Source of the DNA: Coniochaeta sp. PMI_546
Lineage: Eukaryota > Ascomycota > Sordariomycetes > Coniochaetales > Coniochaetaceae
DNA: 64,000 bases
Assembly: GCA_021432605.1 (NCBI GenBank)
Contig: MU271148.1
Location: 1,867,362-1,931,361 of the forward strand
Direction of reading: 5' to 3'
The notes under the pieces were generated by a model, which was not told the DNA's origin, ran no database searches, and worked only from the letters and a program-made list of their open reading frames with translations. The position numbers were made by a program, and so were the translations under genes. Position 1 is the stretch's first letter, and each line of letters starts with the position of its first letter. Positions 11,136 through 24,500 of the stretch are shown here, piece by piece.

Positions 11136-13545
11136 TCATCTTAACTCATCGGTGAAATAACTCGCGTTCGGGTGAGCGCCGCCGTCATGCCGGTGCCACC
11201 TCTCAAAAGCCGCCTTGTACTGTGATAACGTTAGCAGACCACCACCATAACTTACTCCTAAAAGAGAGGGGGGGGAGGGAGGGAGGAAGAGGTAGACTCA
11301 CGGCAAATGCAAAATTCAGGACAAGGGCCAACATCAACGCAGCACTGATAACCATCGGCCCAAACAGATTGTCAAAATCCCTCCCCGACCTAGCGACAAT
11401 CATCGCCCGTCTCGAGTGCAGCATCCAATACCCCCACCCGCCACCAAAGATCGCGATGGCAATGTACGCAATGCCCATGTACTCGGCCAGCGTATTCTTC
11501 CCGCCGGCCGTGTAGAGGGACACGGCGAGACCTCCGAGCAAGATGCAGATGTGCTGCCATTTCAGAAACGTCCTCTCGTTCGCCAGCCAGACCTTGGGCT
11601 CGATCTGCAGCGGACCGGAGTTCTTGATCCACTCCGTCGGCTCCTCCACACCAGGAGGTAGAGCTGCTTCCCTCTCGCGTGCGGCCTTGGCCTTGGCGTA
11701 CTTGGTGAGGGAGAAGCCCGGGAACACGGACGAGAGGGTGCCGTAATTCCTTCGTTCGTCAGTTGTGTCGTCGCCATTTCCGTCGCCCGGGGCGATAGTC
11801 GAGCTTTGACGCTGCTGCTGCCTACTAGCTGCCCCGGACTGGGGTGTAGCAGCGGAAGTGGAAGCTTCCGCCGCAACTCGGTCGGCCAGGAAGGACTTGC
11901 TGACGGGCGAGCTGCGGGAGGGCTTGAAAGAGCTGACTTTGGTACCTAGGAAGCTACCGACTACCATCTCGTTTTCTGCTCGTTGGGCACGTCTCTGCTC
12001 TTCCTCTTCGAAGGCGGCTTGGGGGTCTCTTCTGATGTCTGTTTCCAGCTCGCTGAGCCAGAAGGGCAGGATGTTGACGTAGTCCTCAAAGAGTGAAGCG
12101 ACTCCGTGGACAAACTTGGAGAACCGCGGTGCAGGATGGACGAGATGCGAGGCCATCAATTCCTCTATCCAGGTGGGCCGTCGCTTTCCGTCGTCCTTAA
12201 GCTTAACCTCCAAGATGGCGTACGGAAAGCGCGATACCTCGCTCTGGTTGATATTCTTGAACGGATATCCCATGTTGCTACTGTCGATATCCGCCCTGTG
12301 CCAGTCGTTCGGGTCTCGGCACGGTCTGGCCCGATCAAGCGCGTCCTCCCGGATGAAAGCAATGTCGGTGTCGATGGAGATGCGGATATGATTGTCGCCC
12401 GGCTTCTGGAAGGCTGACCGGACGTAGTTGGCACGCATGACCGGCTCAAGCTTGTTCTCCCGAATGAAGGCTTGTATGCTCTCGGCGTTACTCTTGAACT
12501 CATCAATGTCCTCCGCCTTTTGACCCTGGCGGTCCATCTTTTGCACCGTCTTCTCCATCTTGTACTCCCCGTCGAGGTACGGCTTGACATACTTTTCCTT
12601 GATGATGATCTTCTTCTCCTCACTGCTGCCATTCTGAAAGACCGTCTTTTGCTCTAGGAAAATATCAGGTTTCGAGCTCAGCTGCCCGTACCAGCGCAGC
12701 CGTAGCGAAGACGCCGCCGCATCCGACTCTCGGTCCACTTTCTTGGTGTAGAGCTCAAACTTGGAATTGTCAAAGTAGAGTGACGTCAAGGTCGGGTCCT
12801 CATTGCCCTCCAGGTCCTTTGCCGACTGCTGGCTAAACACCAGGGCCGGCAGCTGGCGCAGGATATACGTCTTGACCTCGAGCAAGTTATCGGGATGCAC
12901 CCAGAACTTGTGTGCAGTGTATCTCTCCCCATTGTGCGTCTCCGGCTGACTGTCGAGGTCGAGATCGATCCCGTGCACTTCCCCATCCTCTTCCAGGTGC
13001 TGCCGAATGGCAAAGTACATGTAGGACAGCTTGTTGAGCAGCGGCGCGTATCCCTGCTCCGAGTTGAAGGGTCGCTTCGACAAGCTGACCTGCATCATCG
13101 GCCGGATCCTATATCTCTCCCCACGCTTCCGGTCATGCTTCTTAACAATCTTTAGGAAGCCGGTATAGTTGATATTGCTGTACTTTTTCAGCTCCTTCAC
13201 CTCGTTGGTGATGTCATCCAGCTCCTTCTCAAAGTCCTTCAGCTGCTCGGGCGAGATATCGCTCTTGCCTTTATCATCGGCTGGCGACAGGCTCTTGAGC
13301 TTCTCAAAGGCGGCATCGACCCGCTCCCGCAGCTTATTGACCGTCTCCTCCTGAAACTGCGCCACCTTTTCCAGCTGGGTGTTGAAGATCTCGTCGCAGA
13401 AGCGGTTCTCATCTTCCTCGGTCCATGGACCGTCCTCGTCTTCGGACTTGTCGTCCCGGAGCAGACTCTTGAGTTTGCCGTAGTCGATGTACTTGTCCTT
13501 CCATGGCGCGTAGATCGACTGGCGGAGAGTCTTGCCGAATCGCAT
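11136..13545 (-). CDS. VTC2: Vacuolar transporter chaperone, VTC2/VTC3 type (SPX-VTC-DUF202)
   Basis: This is a subunit of the VTC complex, which makes inorganic polyphosphate from ATP at the vacuolar membrane and moves it into the lumen. Two exons, 13545-11302 and 11219-11136, give 775 aa; the 82-bp intron is GT-AG with a CTAAC branch site. The ATG at 13545 is chosen because the SPX domain starts there (MRFGKTL). Domains in order: SPX (1 to about 165, with the basic KKHDRK helix that binds inositol pyrophosphate); VTC tunnel domain (about 215-550, including the KFWVHPDN, LRLRWYG and RFSKFVHG motifs); a low-complexity linker; and a C-terminal DUF202 membrane part with three hydrophobic segments. 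Sequence details such as APWKDKYIDY and KPDIFLEQKT look more like yeast Vtc2/Vtc3 than the catalytic Vtc4, so a regulatory subunit is inferred. A CACGTG box lies 316 bp upstream of the start codon. Confidence 0.93.
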
Positions 13546-13860
13546 GGCCGGGCGTCGAACTCGGTAACTTGATGGCTGCAGAAGTCTGAGGAGGCTGGTA
13601 AGGGATATCAATCAGATCAACGGCCAACGCTGTGTATCTGACAAGTCATAGTAGATTGAAGCTATTTGGAGAAATTTTGAGCTGCTTCAGATGAGGGCAA
13701 ATGACATCGAACAGACAATCAGTTGCTTTGATCAAAATGGCCAAGAGCTGTCGGCCCCACCTGAAGCTTGCACAAGCTTGATCCAGACCCCCCACTGATC
13801 TCATGCAGATACCACCATAGCTTGGCAGTGAATTGGCGAATCATCATCATCAATTCACAG

Positions 13861-13866
13861 CACGTG
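13861..13866. promoter_or_regulatory. CACGTG box upstream of VTC2/3 (candidate Pho4/NUC-1 site)
   Basis: A palindromic CACGTG hexamer lies 316 bp upstream of the VTC start codon. Yeast Pho4 and its Neurospora counterpart NUC-1 (bHLH factors) bind CACGTG or close variants, and VTC genes are classic PHO-regulon targets. The motif is visible; regulation through it is inferred. The same hexamer occurs elsewhere in the window, including inside coding regions, so a chance match is possible. Confidence 0.45.
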
Positions 13867-14191
13867 TGAAAGTCAGGCAGTGCTTTGTCTGGCGTAACAA
13901 CTTGAATTGACGAGCGATTTCGCTGGAGACGCTTGATTTGTAGGTACTGTACACAGAAACATGGACACGGTTTGCACGAATACACGTAGTAGTTCGGCGT
14001 CCTAAAAGGGAGAATGAAGAGAGTCCAGCACGGCTTGTCCACAGAGGCATTCAAGATATACTTCATTACGGGCCTGAAGACTGTTCCAGAGGAGGTACGT
14101 AATGGTTGGTTTTCAATAATCCCCCTTTGTAGTAAAAACCAAAGAGCTAAGCCAGAGGCTTATAACGTAAGACTCGTTACATAAGGTAGGT

Positions 14192-14299
14192 AAGGTGTAT
14201 ATACCTTATACATGCATGCAATACTGGCTGTGAGACTGTAGTACTAGCTTCAATACTGGCTGCAAGACCGGCTGTAAGACTGGCTATAGTAACTGGCAA
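14192..14299. repeat. Small palindrome plus degenerate tandem repeat
   Basis: At 14192-14207 an imperfect palindrome reads AAGGT-6 nt-ACCTT and is followed directly by the self-complementary CATGCATG. From 14221 to about 14299 a degenerate unit related to ACTGGCTGYRAGAC appears about four times. It is not part of a recognisable transposon. Confidence 0.55.
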
Positions 14300-14864
14300 G
14301 TGGAATCGCAGGTAGTTAACTCACGAGCCAGTCCCCGGTACACGATAAGCCCCCCTTTCTTTCCGCCCTCCAACCTGACACCAGAAACAATTGAAGTAAT
14401 AGAGCCTTTGGCTTAAATAGAAAAGAATCCATTGCTCCATAAAACAATATATACAGCTTTAAAGGTACGCAAAGCATGAACATGCAAAACATAAAGAGAA
14501 ACATGGCCTCAATCCCAATCGTGAACCACCATGCTGTTCGTCCATCATTGCTATCACCCAACACACACAAACACCCACCCCCCGATTTGCCAGGAAATAT
14601 TGACGCCCTGCCCCAAAACGTGTAAACAAATGTCGTCTCAAACTTTCTCGATAACCCATCGCCAAAGATGCTTTTCGCTCCTGGTATCAATTTATGAAAA
14701 ACGACTCGATGAATGAAAAGCCTCCCATGGCGGCCCTGACCTGACCCGACCTGAAAGATGTGATTTCCCCTGATATGACTGATGACAGATGCATGATGCC
14801 TAAGGATCCTACCATACAAGGTGTACATGGTCATACATGCCCTAGATTCCGTCGGCGTCGAAGG

Positions 14865-17800
14865 TTAAGCAGCCGCTGGGATCTTCGCGGCCGCGAAGAT
14901 CTCCTTGGCGGAATGCTTGACGATGCCGCCGGTAACAGGGAGGTTGGTGCAGTGCTCGAGGTACAGATCGACCTCGCGAGCGGCTTGACGACCTTCGTTG
15001 ATGCCCCTGAGAAGGACGTTAGTATATGTACGAGGTATACGGTCCAGTGTTGCCTTTAGACTTACCAGACAATAAGGGACTGTCCACGACGGCAATCACC
15101 AGCAGCAAAGACACCCTCCACATTGGTGGAGTACTTGCCAGGTGGCGTCTTGACGTTCTTGCGAGCATCCTTCTCGATCTCGTCGCCGAGGATACGTGCC
15201 TCAGGACCCAGGAAGCCCATGGAAAGAAGGACAAGATCAGCAGGGAAGAACTGCTGCGAGTCCTCAACCTTCTTCATATCCCAACCGCCGCTAGGAGACT
15301 TGGTCCACTCGACGCGGACGGTGTTGATGCCCTTGACCTTGCCGGTACCGTCGTCGACGAACTCCTCCGACATGATGCAGAACTCACGCGGGTCCTTGCC
15401 CATTTGCTGGCGCACCTCGGTGTGACCGTAGTCAACACGGTAGATGCGTGGCCACTGTGGCCAGGGGTTGTCACGCGCACGCTCTGGAGGAGGCTGGGGA
15501 AGCAGCTCGAAGTTGATGACTGACTTGGCACCGTGGCGAACGGAAGTGCCAATGCAGTCGTTTCCGGTATCACCACCACCAATGACAACAACGTGCTTGT
15601 CCTTGGCCGAGATGTAGGCATTGTCGGCAAGCTCCGAGTCGAGGAGAGACTTGGTGTTCTTGTGCAAGAACTCCATGGCGAAGTGGACACCCTCGAGGTT
15701 GCGGCCCTTGATAGGCAGGTCACGAGCAACTGTAGCGCCTGTGGCGATGATGACGGCATCGTTCTCAGCCCTGAGGTCCTTGAGCTGAATGTCCTCACCC
15801 ACGGCAACGCCAGTCTTGAACTGAACACCCTCGGCAGCCATGAAATCCGTGCGTCGCTTGACAATGCGTTTGTCGAGCTTCATGTTCGGGATACCATACA
15901 TGAGCAGACCACCGAGACGGTCGGCACGCTCGTACACAGTCACCAAGTGGCCAGCACGGTTCAGTTGATCAGCAGCGGCAAGACCAGCCGGTCCGGATCC
16001 GATGATGGCAACCTTCTTGCCGGTGCGGACCTTGGGTGGTGTAGGAACCAGCCATCCCTTCTCGAAACCACGGTCAATGATGGCGCATTCAATGGACTTG
16101 ATACCGACCGGCTCCTCGTTGATGCCCAAGACGCAGGCACCCTCGCAAGGAGCAGGGCACACGCGGCCAGTGAACTCGGGGAAGTTGTTGGTCATCAAGA
16201 GACGGTTGAGAGCATCCTGCCACTGATTTTGGAAGACCAGTTCGTTCCATTTGGGGATGACGTTGGAGATAGGGCATCCGGTATCAGACTGGCAGAAAGG
16301 AACACCGCAGTCCATACAGCGAGCAGACTGGTACTTGAGTTCGTCCTCGTCGAGTCTCTGGGAGAGCTCGGCCCAATCCTTGGTCCGAGTCTTAGCGCTG
16401 CGGTACTTCTCGGCACGGCGTTGGTACTTCATAAAGCCCTTTGTCTTGTCAAGAACGAGAGCCTTCTTCTTGTCGGCCTTGTTATCTCCGACAGCCTCTT
16501 CCATGTCCATCAGCTTGTCCGCCTTCTCGTGCTTCTCCTTCTTGAGGACGCCCGATACAATGGGAAGATTGTACTCAGCACGCTTGGCTTCAGCGGCCTT
16601 TGCAGCTTCCTCGGCAAGGACACGCTTGTAGTCGACCGGGAGCACCTTGACGAAGCGAGGTAGAGCACGGTTGAAGTCGACCAAGATGCGAGCCGCGAGC
16701 TCGGAGCCCGTGTAGTGGTGATGATCCTCGATGACTCCTCGGACAAAGGCGATCTCCTCGGGATCCTCAATTCCACTGGCCTCAACCATCTCCGTGTTGA
16801 GCTTCGACAAGAAATCGCGGTTCTTGTCTAGCACGTAAGCAATACCTCCGGACATACCGGCAGCGAAGTTGCGGCCCGTAGCACCCAGGATGATAACACG
16901 ACCGCCCGTCATGTATTCGCAGCCGTGATCGCCAACACCCTCAACGACGGCTGTGGCACCGGAGTTACGAACGGCGAACCGCTCGGCAGCAACACCTCGG
17001 AAGAAGACGCTGCCTGACGTGGCGCCGTACAAGCACACGTTGCCGACAATGATGTTCTCCTCAGCCTTGAAGACAGCAGATCTGGGCGGGTAGACGATGA
17101 TTCTACCGCCGGAGAGACCCTTGCCGACGTAATCGTTCGCGTCACCCTCCAACTCCAGCGTTATGCCCGGAGCAAGGAAGGCGCCGAAAGACTGACCGGC
17201 TGAACCCTTGATGTTGACATGAACAGTGTCCATTGGCAGACCAGTCTCGCCGAAACGCTTCGAGACGTGGTAGGAGAGGGATGTGCCCATGGCACGATCC
17301 GTGTTGACAATGTCACACTCGATACGTGACGGAAGTCCCTTATCCAGTGTCAACTCGGCCTCCGAGATCAGCTTGTTGTCGAGGCGGACATAGAGCCTGT
17401 GATCCTGCTTCCGGACGTTGAAGGTAGCCACGCCAGGGCGGAGCTTATGGGCCGGAGTGAGAATCAAGGACAGATCGATGTTGGCTGTCTTGTTGTTGCG
17501 GAGGTCATCCCGGACCTTCAGAACCTCGACGTGTCCAACCATCTCGTTGATCGTACGGAAACCAAGCCTTGCCATGATAGCGCGAAGCTCGTTGGCAACA
17601 TAGTAGAAAAAGTTGATCACGTGCTCAGGGGTGCCGGTGAACTTCTTGCGAAGCTCTGGATCTTGAGTAGCGATACCTACAGGGCACGAATTCAAGTGAC
17701 ATTTGCGCATCATGATACAGCCCATGGCAATAAGGGGTGTTGTCGCAAAGCCCCATTCTTCAGCACCGAGGAGACAGGCAAGGGCGACGTCGCGACCAGT

Positions 17801-20800
17801 TCGGAGCTGACCGTCAGTCTGGACAACAACACGTCCACGGAGATCGTTGAGAACAAGGGTCTGATGGGTTTCGGCAAGACCCAGTTCCCACGGCAGACCG
17901 GCGTACTTGATACCGGTCCAGCGGGAAGCACCGGTACCGCCGTCGTGGCCGGAGATGAGGATGTGGTCCGCCTTTGCCTTGGCAACACCGGAGGCAACGA
18001 TACCGACACCAGTCTCAGATACAAGCTTGACGGACACACGCGAACGAGGGCTTGAGCACTTCAGATCGTAGATCAGCTGCTTGAGATCCTCGATCGAGTA
18101 GATGTCGTGATGGGGCGGCGGCGAGATGAGACCGACACCAGGGGTGGAGTGACGAGTGCGGGCGATGCTCTTAGTCACCTTGTGACCCGGAAGCTCACCA
18201 CCCTCACCCGGTTTGGCGCCCTGGGCCATCTTGATCTGGATCTCGTCCGAGTCGGCCAGGTAGGCGGATGTGACACCGAAGCGTCCGGAAGCGACCTGCT
18301 TGATGGCAGAACGCATGGTATCGCCGTTGGGCAAGCGCTCGGAACGCTCGGGATCCTCACCACCTTCTCCGGTATTGGACTTGCCGCCGAGGCGGTTCAT
18401 GGCGACAGCCAGCGTGGAGTGAGACTCCATGGAGATAGACCCGTAGGACATAGCACCTGTGCAGAAGCGTCGCACGATCTCAGTCCATGGCTCGACCTGG
18501 TCGATGGGGATCGGAGTGCACTCTTCGAACTTGAAGTCCAGCATACCACGCAGCGTGCATGACTTGATCTGCTCATACTCAGAAAGCGAGTAGGCTTCGT
18601 ATGACTTGTCGTTCTTGGTGCGGACCGCGTCCTGGATGTTCGCGATCGAGGTAGGGTCGTTGATATGCGCTTCGCCACCATCGCGCCAGTGGTACTCACC
18701 GGACTCGGGAAGACCAGGGATACTGACGGTGTAACGAGACGGGAAGCCTCGCTCGTGGAAGCGCAGAGCATCCTCGGCAATGAGCTCGAAGGTGATGCCC
18801 TTGATACGGGAAGCGGTGCCCTTGAAGCAGCGGTCGACAACAGTGTCATCAATACCAAGAGCCTCGAAAATTTGAGCACCCTTATAACTGGCAAGCGTGG
18901 AGATGCCCATCTTGCTCATGACTTTAAGAATACCGCCATCGCACGAGTGTATATAGTTGTAGATGAGCTGATCGTCGGACAGCTTCTTCTTGATCAATTT
19001 CTCACGGTTGAGCTTCATGATGCACTCCATGGCCAAGTAGGGGTTGATGGCATCGACACCATAGCCAAGCAGAACACACATGTGATGGACCTCGCGAGCC
19101 TCTGCGGTCTCCACAACGATGGCAGCCATAGCACGCCATTTATTGGACACCAGGTGATGGTGGACCATGCCAGAAGCAAGGAGAGAAGAGACAGCCACAC
19201 GATCCGCGGAGGTGTTGCGGTCAGAGAGGACAATGATACGGTCCTTTGCTTCGATAGCAGCGGTGGTCTCGTTGCAGATATAGTCGAGATGCTTGATATA
19301 ACCGGCAACGCCCTCCTTCTTGGGGAAGGTGAGATCAATAGTCTTGACAGTCCATTCGGGGTAAAGTGTCGCCATGTTCTTCAGAGCGTTGAACTCGGGA
19401 ATCGAGAGAATTGGGCTAGGCAGAAGGAGGCGGCCACACTGGGACGAATCCATCTCGAGCAGGTTTCCTTGAGGGCCAACATAACACTCGAGGGACATCA
19501 CGATAGACTCGCGGATCGGATCGATGGGAGGGTTGGTGACCTGCGCGAAGAGTTGTCTGAAATACTCATATCTATTTTGTTTTATGAAGTCAGTAAATAT
19601 TCCCACACTGGTCTCGGGACTTGGCTGACTTACAGAAGTTTGGGAGCCTCTGACAAACAGGCAAGAGGGGCGTCGTTACCCATGGATCCGAGAGCTTCCT
19701 TCTCGTCCGAAGCCATAGGAGCGAGGAGCAAGCTCACTTGCTCGAATGTGTAACCGAAAGCTAGGAGCAGTGGATCCTCTTGCAACTTGGTGTCGTTGGG
19801 CTTCGCAGCCAGCTCAAAGGTCTTCTTCTCTGCGATGGTCTCGAGAACCTTAGGCAGCGTGATGAGCTCGCTGTCTAACCAGGCGCGGAAGTCCTGCCGG
19901 CTGGACACGGCTTCCTTCAGTTCGCTATCATCGATGATGCGACCAAGCAGGGTATCAACGAGCAGCATGCGGCCGGGTTGCAGGCGGCCTTTCTGAATAA
20001 CGCTCTCAGGTTCGACAGGAATGGTACCGACTTCGGAGGCACAGATGATGCGATCGTCATCCAAGACATAGTAACGGCAGGGCCTCAAGCCATTACGGTC
20101 GAGGTTCGCGCCACAAAATCTGCCGTCGGCGAAGGTGAAGAGTGCAGGGCCATCCCACGGCTCCATCTGGCAAGCAGCCCACTCGTAGAACGCGGCCTTC
20201 TTAGGGTCCATGAGGCTGTTTCCTTGCCAGGCCTCGGGGACCATGAGCATGACAGCCTCTGGAAGCGAAAGAACACCGTTGATGGTCAACAGCTCCAAGA
20301 CGTTGTCGAATGCGGCCGAGTCGGAGCCACCATCTTCCACAATGGGGTAGAGCATCTCCAGCTCATCGCCGAAGATGTCAGAGGACATGACACCTTCTCT
20401 AGCACGCATCCAATTCTTATTACCGCGGAGGGTGTTGATTTCACCTGCATGTATCGAGTTAGACACTGCTTGTTCCCGACAGGTTTGGCTGATGTTTCAT
20501 TGCTTACCGTTATGTGCTGCCCATCGCAACGGCTGGGCACGATCCCAGGACGGGAAGGTGTTTGTCGAGAAACGAGAATGCACCAAGGCAAAGTGAGCCT
20601 CATAATCGGCATTGACCAAATCATGATAATACTGGTATACCTGGACTGGAGCTAGCTGTCCCTTGTAGACAATGTTCTTGTTTGAGAGGGAGCAGAGATA
20701 GAACCAGTTGTGGAGCCCGATGGTGTGTGTAGCACGTTTCCGAAGGACATACAACTGCCTCTCGAAGTGACGCTCGGGGAACGTCGCGGCATCGGTGTTC

Positions 20801-21575
20801 TCGGGGGCATTACCGGTGCCATATGTGGACTGCAGCACAACAAAGGGCTGCAAAATGATAGGCTCTCTGGACTTCGCAGCAGGGCCAAGGAGCGTCGAAT
20901 CTACAGGAAGCTCTCGCCATCCCAAGACCCTGAGACCCAAAGACTCGGCAATATCTTCCAACTGCCGCTTGGACTCCTGCAACGTCTCCTGATCGGGCTT
21001 GAAAAACAGGTTCCCCACAGCGTACTGACCCAAAGGGGGAAGCTCGACGCCAACCTCGCGCGCAAAGTTCTTGATGAAGAACTTGTGGGGGATTGATGTC
21101 ATGACACCTGCGCCGTCACCATCACGTGCATCTGAACCAACAGCGCCACGATGTGTCATGTTGCAAAGAAGGTTTCGTGCTGGTACAAGTTAGCCCCCCT
21201 GTCGATAACAAAATCCAAGAAGCACCGGACATACCATCGCTAACAATCTTGTGGCTGGGCTTGCCTTTGATGTGGCTGTAGGGGATATTAGTACCAATGA
21301 CATCTTCCTGGAGAATCACTGCAGTGGTCTTACCAAGCGAAGCCGACACCGCAAGCATCTTTTTCAAGACCAGGGTCGTACAGACCCCTAACAACGTATG
21401 GTTAGCATAGCCACTGGAGCGGAAAGAGAAGTGCGCAGATGGGCACATACTGCTTCACCGGGAGGGCACCAGCCCATGATGTATTGTTTTCCGTCTGATA
21501 CTCATAAGGATGGTATTCTTCGGATTCAGCGGTAGCTTGTGTCTGTCGATCGTCAAAATCTTCGACCAGGCCCAT
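14865..21575 (-). CDS. GLT1: Glutamate synthase [NADH] (GOGAT), single-chain fungal enzyme
   Basis: This enzyme converts glutamine, 2-oxoglutarate and NADH into two glutamates, the central step of ammonium assimilation with glutamine synthetase. Seven exons, 21575-21451, 21387-21334, 21275-21235, 21179-20508, 20444-19634, 19571-15066 and 15006-14865, give 2116 aa, the normal family length; introns are about 55-63 bp and all in phase. Cys54 in DACGVGF is the N-terminal nucleophile of the glutaminase domain, so 53 residues form a cleaved propeptide, as in yeast. The synthase domain follows, with the [3Fe-4S] CX5CX4C motif ([13 protein letters not shown]), then the GXGXG-rich beta-helix. The C-terminal GltD-like half has Cys clusters ([18 protein letters not shown]) for [4Fe-4S] centres and two dinucleotide-binding motifs ([12 protein letters not shown] and [10 protein letters not shown]). 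The third exon is only 41 bp and places the residue after the nucleophile block. No breaks are seen. Confidence 0.97.
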
Positions 21576-24500
21576 GCTAGGCGACAGTGTGCGTTATAGG
21601 CCTCGAGAAGTCGTACGAGAGGTGGCAGAGGCTGTGAGCAGCGACGGTTTGGGGGAGCAGCAACCGCCGCTCAATTAACAGGAGTCTGGCCGAGCAATAT
21701 GTGTTAGTTGGTTGATCTATGGCAATAAGCATTTACGTGTCAAATCGTAGCAGGACAAGTCCAAGTTTTCCAAAAGGTTGCCAGGATCCGCGAATTGGTC
21801 GTTCCTTCGACCAAGGGTCGAGAGAAGAGGCGTGAGCTTTATTAGTTGCAGCAGCTTTATGTGATCGGTCCGAGGAAGAGAGGGCGTGGAAGGGGTCTCG
21901 CGCAGAGAGATTGACGCGCGCTTTTCCCAAGGTTCAGGAAACTCAAACTCTTCCTCCAGGCACCAGACACAGGGTTTTTGTTGACGTTGCTGACGGCAAT
22001 TGGGACATTGAGGTGGATCTCGCAGATGGATGGCCTCCGATGGATCGATGTCCAAGAGATTCTGTTACGCAGCCAATGCAATTCCAGAACGAAAGCTGGC
22101 GCAAAGCCGAAGCCATCAATCTCGAGCCAGATTGCAGCTCGTTGGCCCCCATGGGCACACCGTGCATTGAATTGGTGACTTCGATCGGCAGCACCCTAAC
22201 GTGTTCCCCGCGCCATTCATCCGGAGCTTGCCTGACTGCCAGCGGCGTTTTTGAGGATAATGCAGTAGCCATATCTTGTCGCGTGGGATGCGATATGACG
22301 GCAAACCAATAACAACGTGCTTATCGCTGCGTTGCGGCTATGACGACGAATGCTGATAGGGCGATAGCTTTATGATGTCTTCTGCGATAGGCGGCGCATG
22401 CTCAATTTGGAGGGGTGGGATGTCGTACTGGGACCGACAGGGTAGCCGGGGGAGCCAGGGAGCTTGGAGGGGGCGGGGCGGTGGGATGCTGCACGAGGAA
22501 GTTGCCGGATGTCCATTTGGGGACTACCAGCACCACGAGTTTCACTGACGCAAGCCAGTTCCACCTTCGGTACATGTGAATCGAAATCTCACAGTGCTGG
22601 AATGTGTATGTTTGTGTGGGTGTGGTTTCTCCAGTGTTTTTGCGTGTTTTGTGAGCAATGCTTTCTTCGTTTTGCCATGCTTGCCGCGCCGCCCAAAATG
22701 TCTTTGGTTTTCTTGAGCTTGTCATTCGTCAATGCCACCGGCAAAACTATCTCGGGACATGCTCATGACAGCTGGACCTGGTTCGGGTCGTAAGGGGGCT
22801 CTCTATGAGGCCGAGGCTGAGGGTGTTCAGGTCGAAGGTTTTCAGGTCGTAGGCTTTATGTTGTGAATTCCGGGGCGAGTCATCGATACCGGGAGGAACA
22901 GGAAACCGCGAGGGCGAGCCATTAGGACTCTCGCTGACTCCACACATGGGCAAATCACATTTGAGCAGAAGGAGGTCGGGGGATCAGTATAGCTTACCTT
23001 GTCGCTTGTGCTTGCTCTGATGAAGAGGCGCAAGTTCTGATCTTCTGCTCTTGAGAGTCTTCACAGAAGCAAGAAATATCTGGCTAAGGGTATTTCGGCG
23101 GAGGATTCGTGAGAGAAGAGAAGGGAAGAGAGTCAGAGGATGGAGGGGTGGCCAGCCGGGGATTTTATCAGTAGAGCGATTCAAGTGGCCAAGCAGCCCA
23201 CTCTGGAGGAATTTATGGATTGGATTCACAAGCAAAGGCCTTGCTGAATTCACACAGACCGGCCGGAGCGGAGCACGAAGAGACAGGGACTTAGACGCTT
23301 GGAGCCTTGGGAGGGACGATGAGGGGGGAGAGCCTCGGGTGGGGGCAATGTGGGGAAAAGCTCTCCGTTCTTCCACTCGACTCTCGAGTAAGGAGTCTTG
23401 CTTACGCAGCTGCTCAACATTCACTGCGAGACTACTGGCTGCTTTCTCTCAGAAATATTTGGAGCTGCCACTGCAACATCTGACGATCTGAATGGGAAGT
23501 CTACGGTTTATCTTTGCAGCTAATAAGTCGGCAGGGTTTTCTCCATCCGACTCTAATCCATCTATGTCGTGCCTTTTACGCCGTCCGCATGCTTGGACAA
23601 AAACGCGCATCTCTTTTGGTCCATCGAGTCGATTCACCCCTGTCACTATGTCAGGTATGACAAGGGTCTTATTTACCGTTCTATCGGTCGGTCGTAGTCC
23701 TGGTTATACGTTACAGCCCACATTCGTGCAGTGTCTCCCTGTCAGGTCTGTCAGTACGAGGTTGTAAACAGAAGATGTAAGCACTTCCTGAAATGCTGCA
23801 ATAGTACGCTGCTAGGACAAGACTTGTTGCAAGGAGCCGACAATTAGAAAACTCATTTTGAAGCCTTTCAAATTAGTGCAAGCGATCGGCCTGGAGTGTT
23901 CGAATGTTATGCCAGTTTTATGTATAATGTATAGGTGTGTTGAAGGCTGACATGTGCAAAAAAAGTCGGAAGCTTTGATTTCGTACAGACCACATTCCGA
24001 AGTTGGCAGCCAGTGTTCAAGGCAGCCAATCGCACATCGTCCAAAACAGTATTATAGCTCACTTCGGCACACACTGTCCCAAGCTCAACTTCCAACAAAA
24101 AACCATAATCGTACTCACGCATTGCATGGTCTGATCTTGAGGTGAGGCTGACATGTGCCTGCGTTCTGCACTACGGTACTTTGCACATAAATATTTTTTG
24201 CGCGATAAAACATGACACTGAACAAACATCCGTGACTGCATCGTAGGTATGGCAGCCCTGGTTGCGGCGCCAACTCAGCAAAGCGGACGAGAACCGGACG
24301 CGGCCCCCACCGACTATCTGCTGATGAGGCCACTCTGGCATGTAAAATTACTGCCGTCGGGCAACGCAGCAGCACAGAGTTCCCGGTCCGTTCACGGTGG
24401 CAGTTGTAGACAGAGGTTGGTAATTCAGGTTGTCGAACAAAATAAAAATCACTCGTGTAAGAGAAACACGGAGCCAGTCACAAACTCAACCCCACATCAA

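Larger units (their letters stand above)
13546..14864. other. Intergenic region between VTC2/3 and glutamate synthase
   Basis: The left part is the VTC promoter (with a CACGTG at 13861-13866) and the right part is the 3' flank of the glutamate synthase gene. A small degenerate repeat and a palindrome lie at 14192-14299. I see no gene. Confidence 0.5.

Noticed and set aside
11203-13545. VTC4 (catalytic polyphosphate polymerase) as the identity of the SPX-VTC gene
   Set aside because: The SPX start (APWKDKYIDY) and the KPDIFLEQKT and ARPCRDPNDWHR segments look more like yeast Vtc2/Vtc3 than Vtc4.
15533-16663. 376-codon ORF on the + strand
   Set aside because: It lies antisense to the strongly coding GLT1 exon 6. 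The codon bias of GLT1 keeps the opposite frame open, and the sequence is low-complexity and matches no family.
18665-19753. 362-codon ORF on the + strand
   Set aside because: It is another antisense shadow of GLT1 and crosses a GLT1 intron with no independent signal.
21717-22055. 112-codon ATG frame on the - strand upstream of GLT1
   Set aside because: It resembles leader sequence by position, has no conserved motif except a chance CxxC pair, and cannot be spliced in frame to GLT1, whose start is well supported at 21575.
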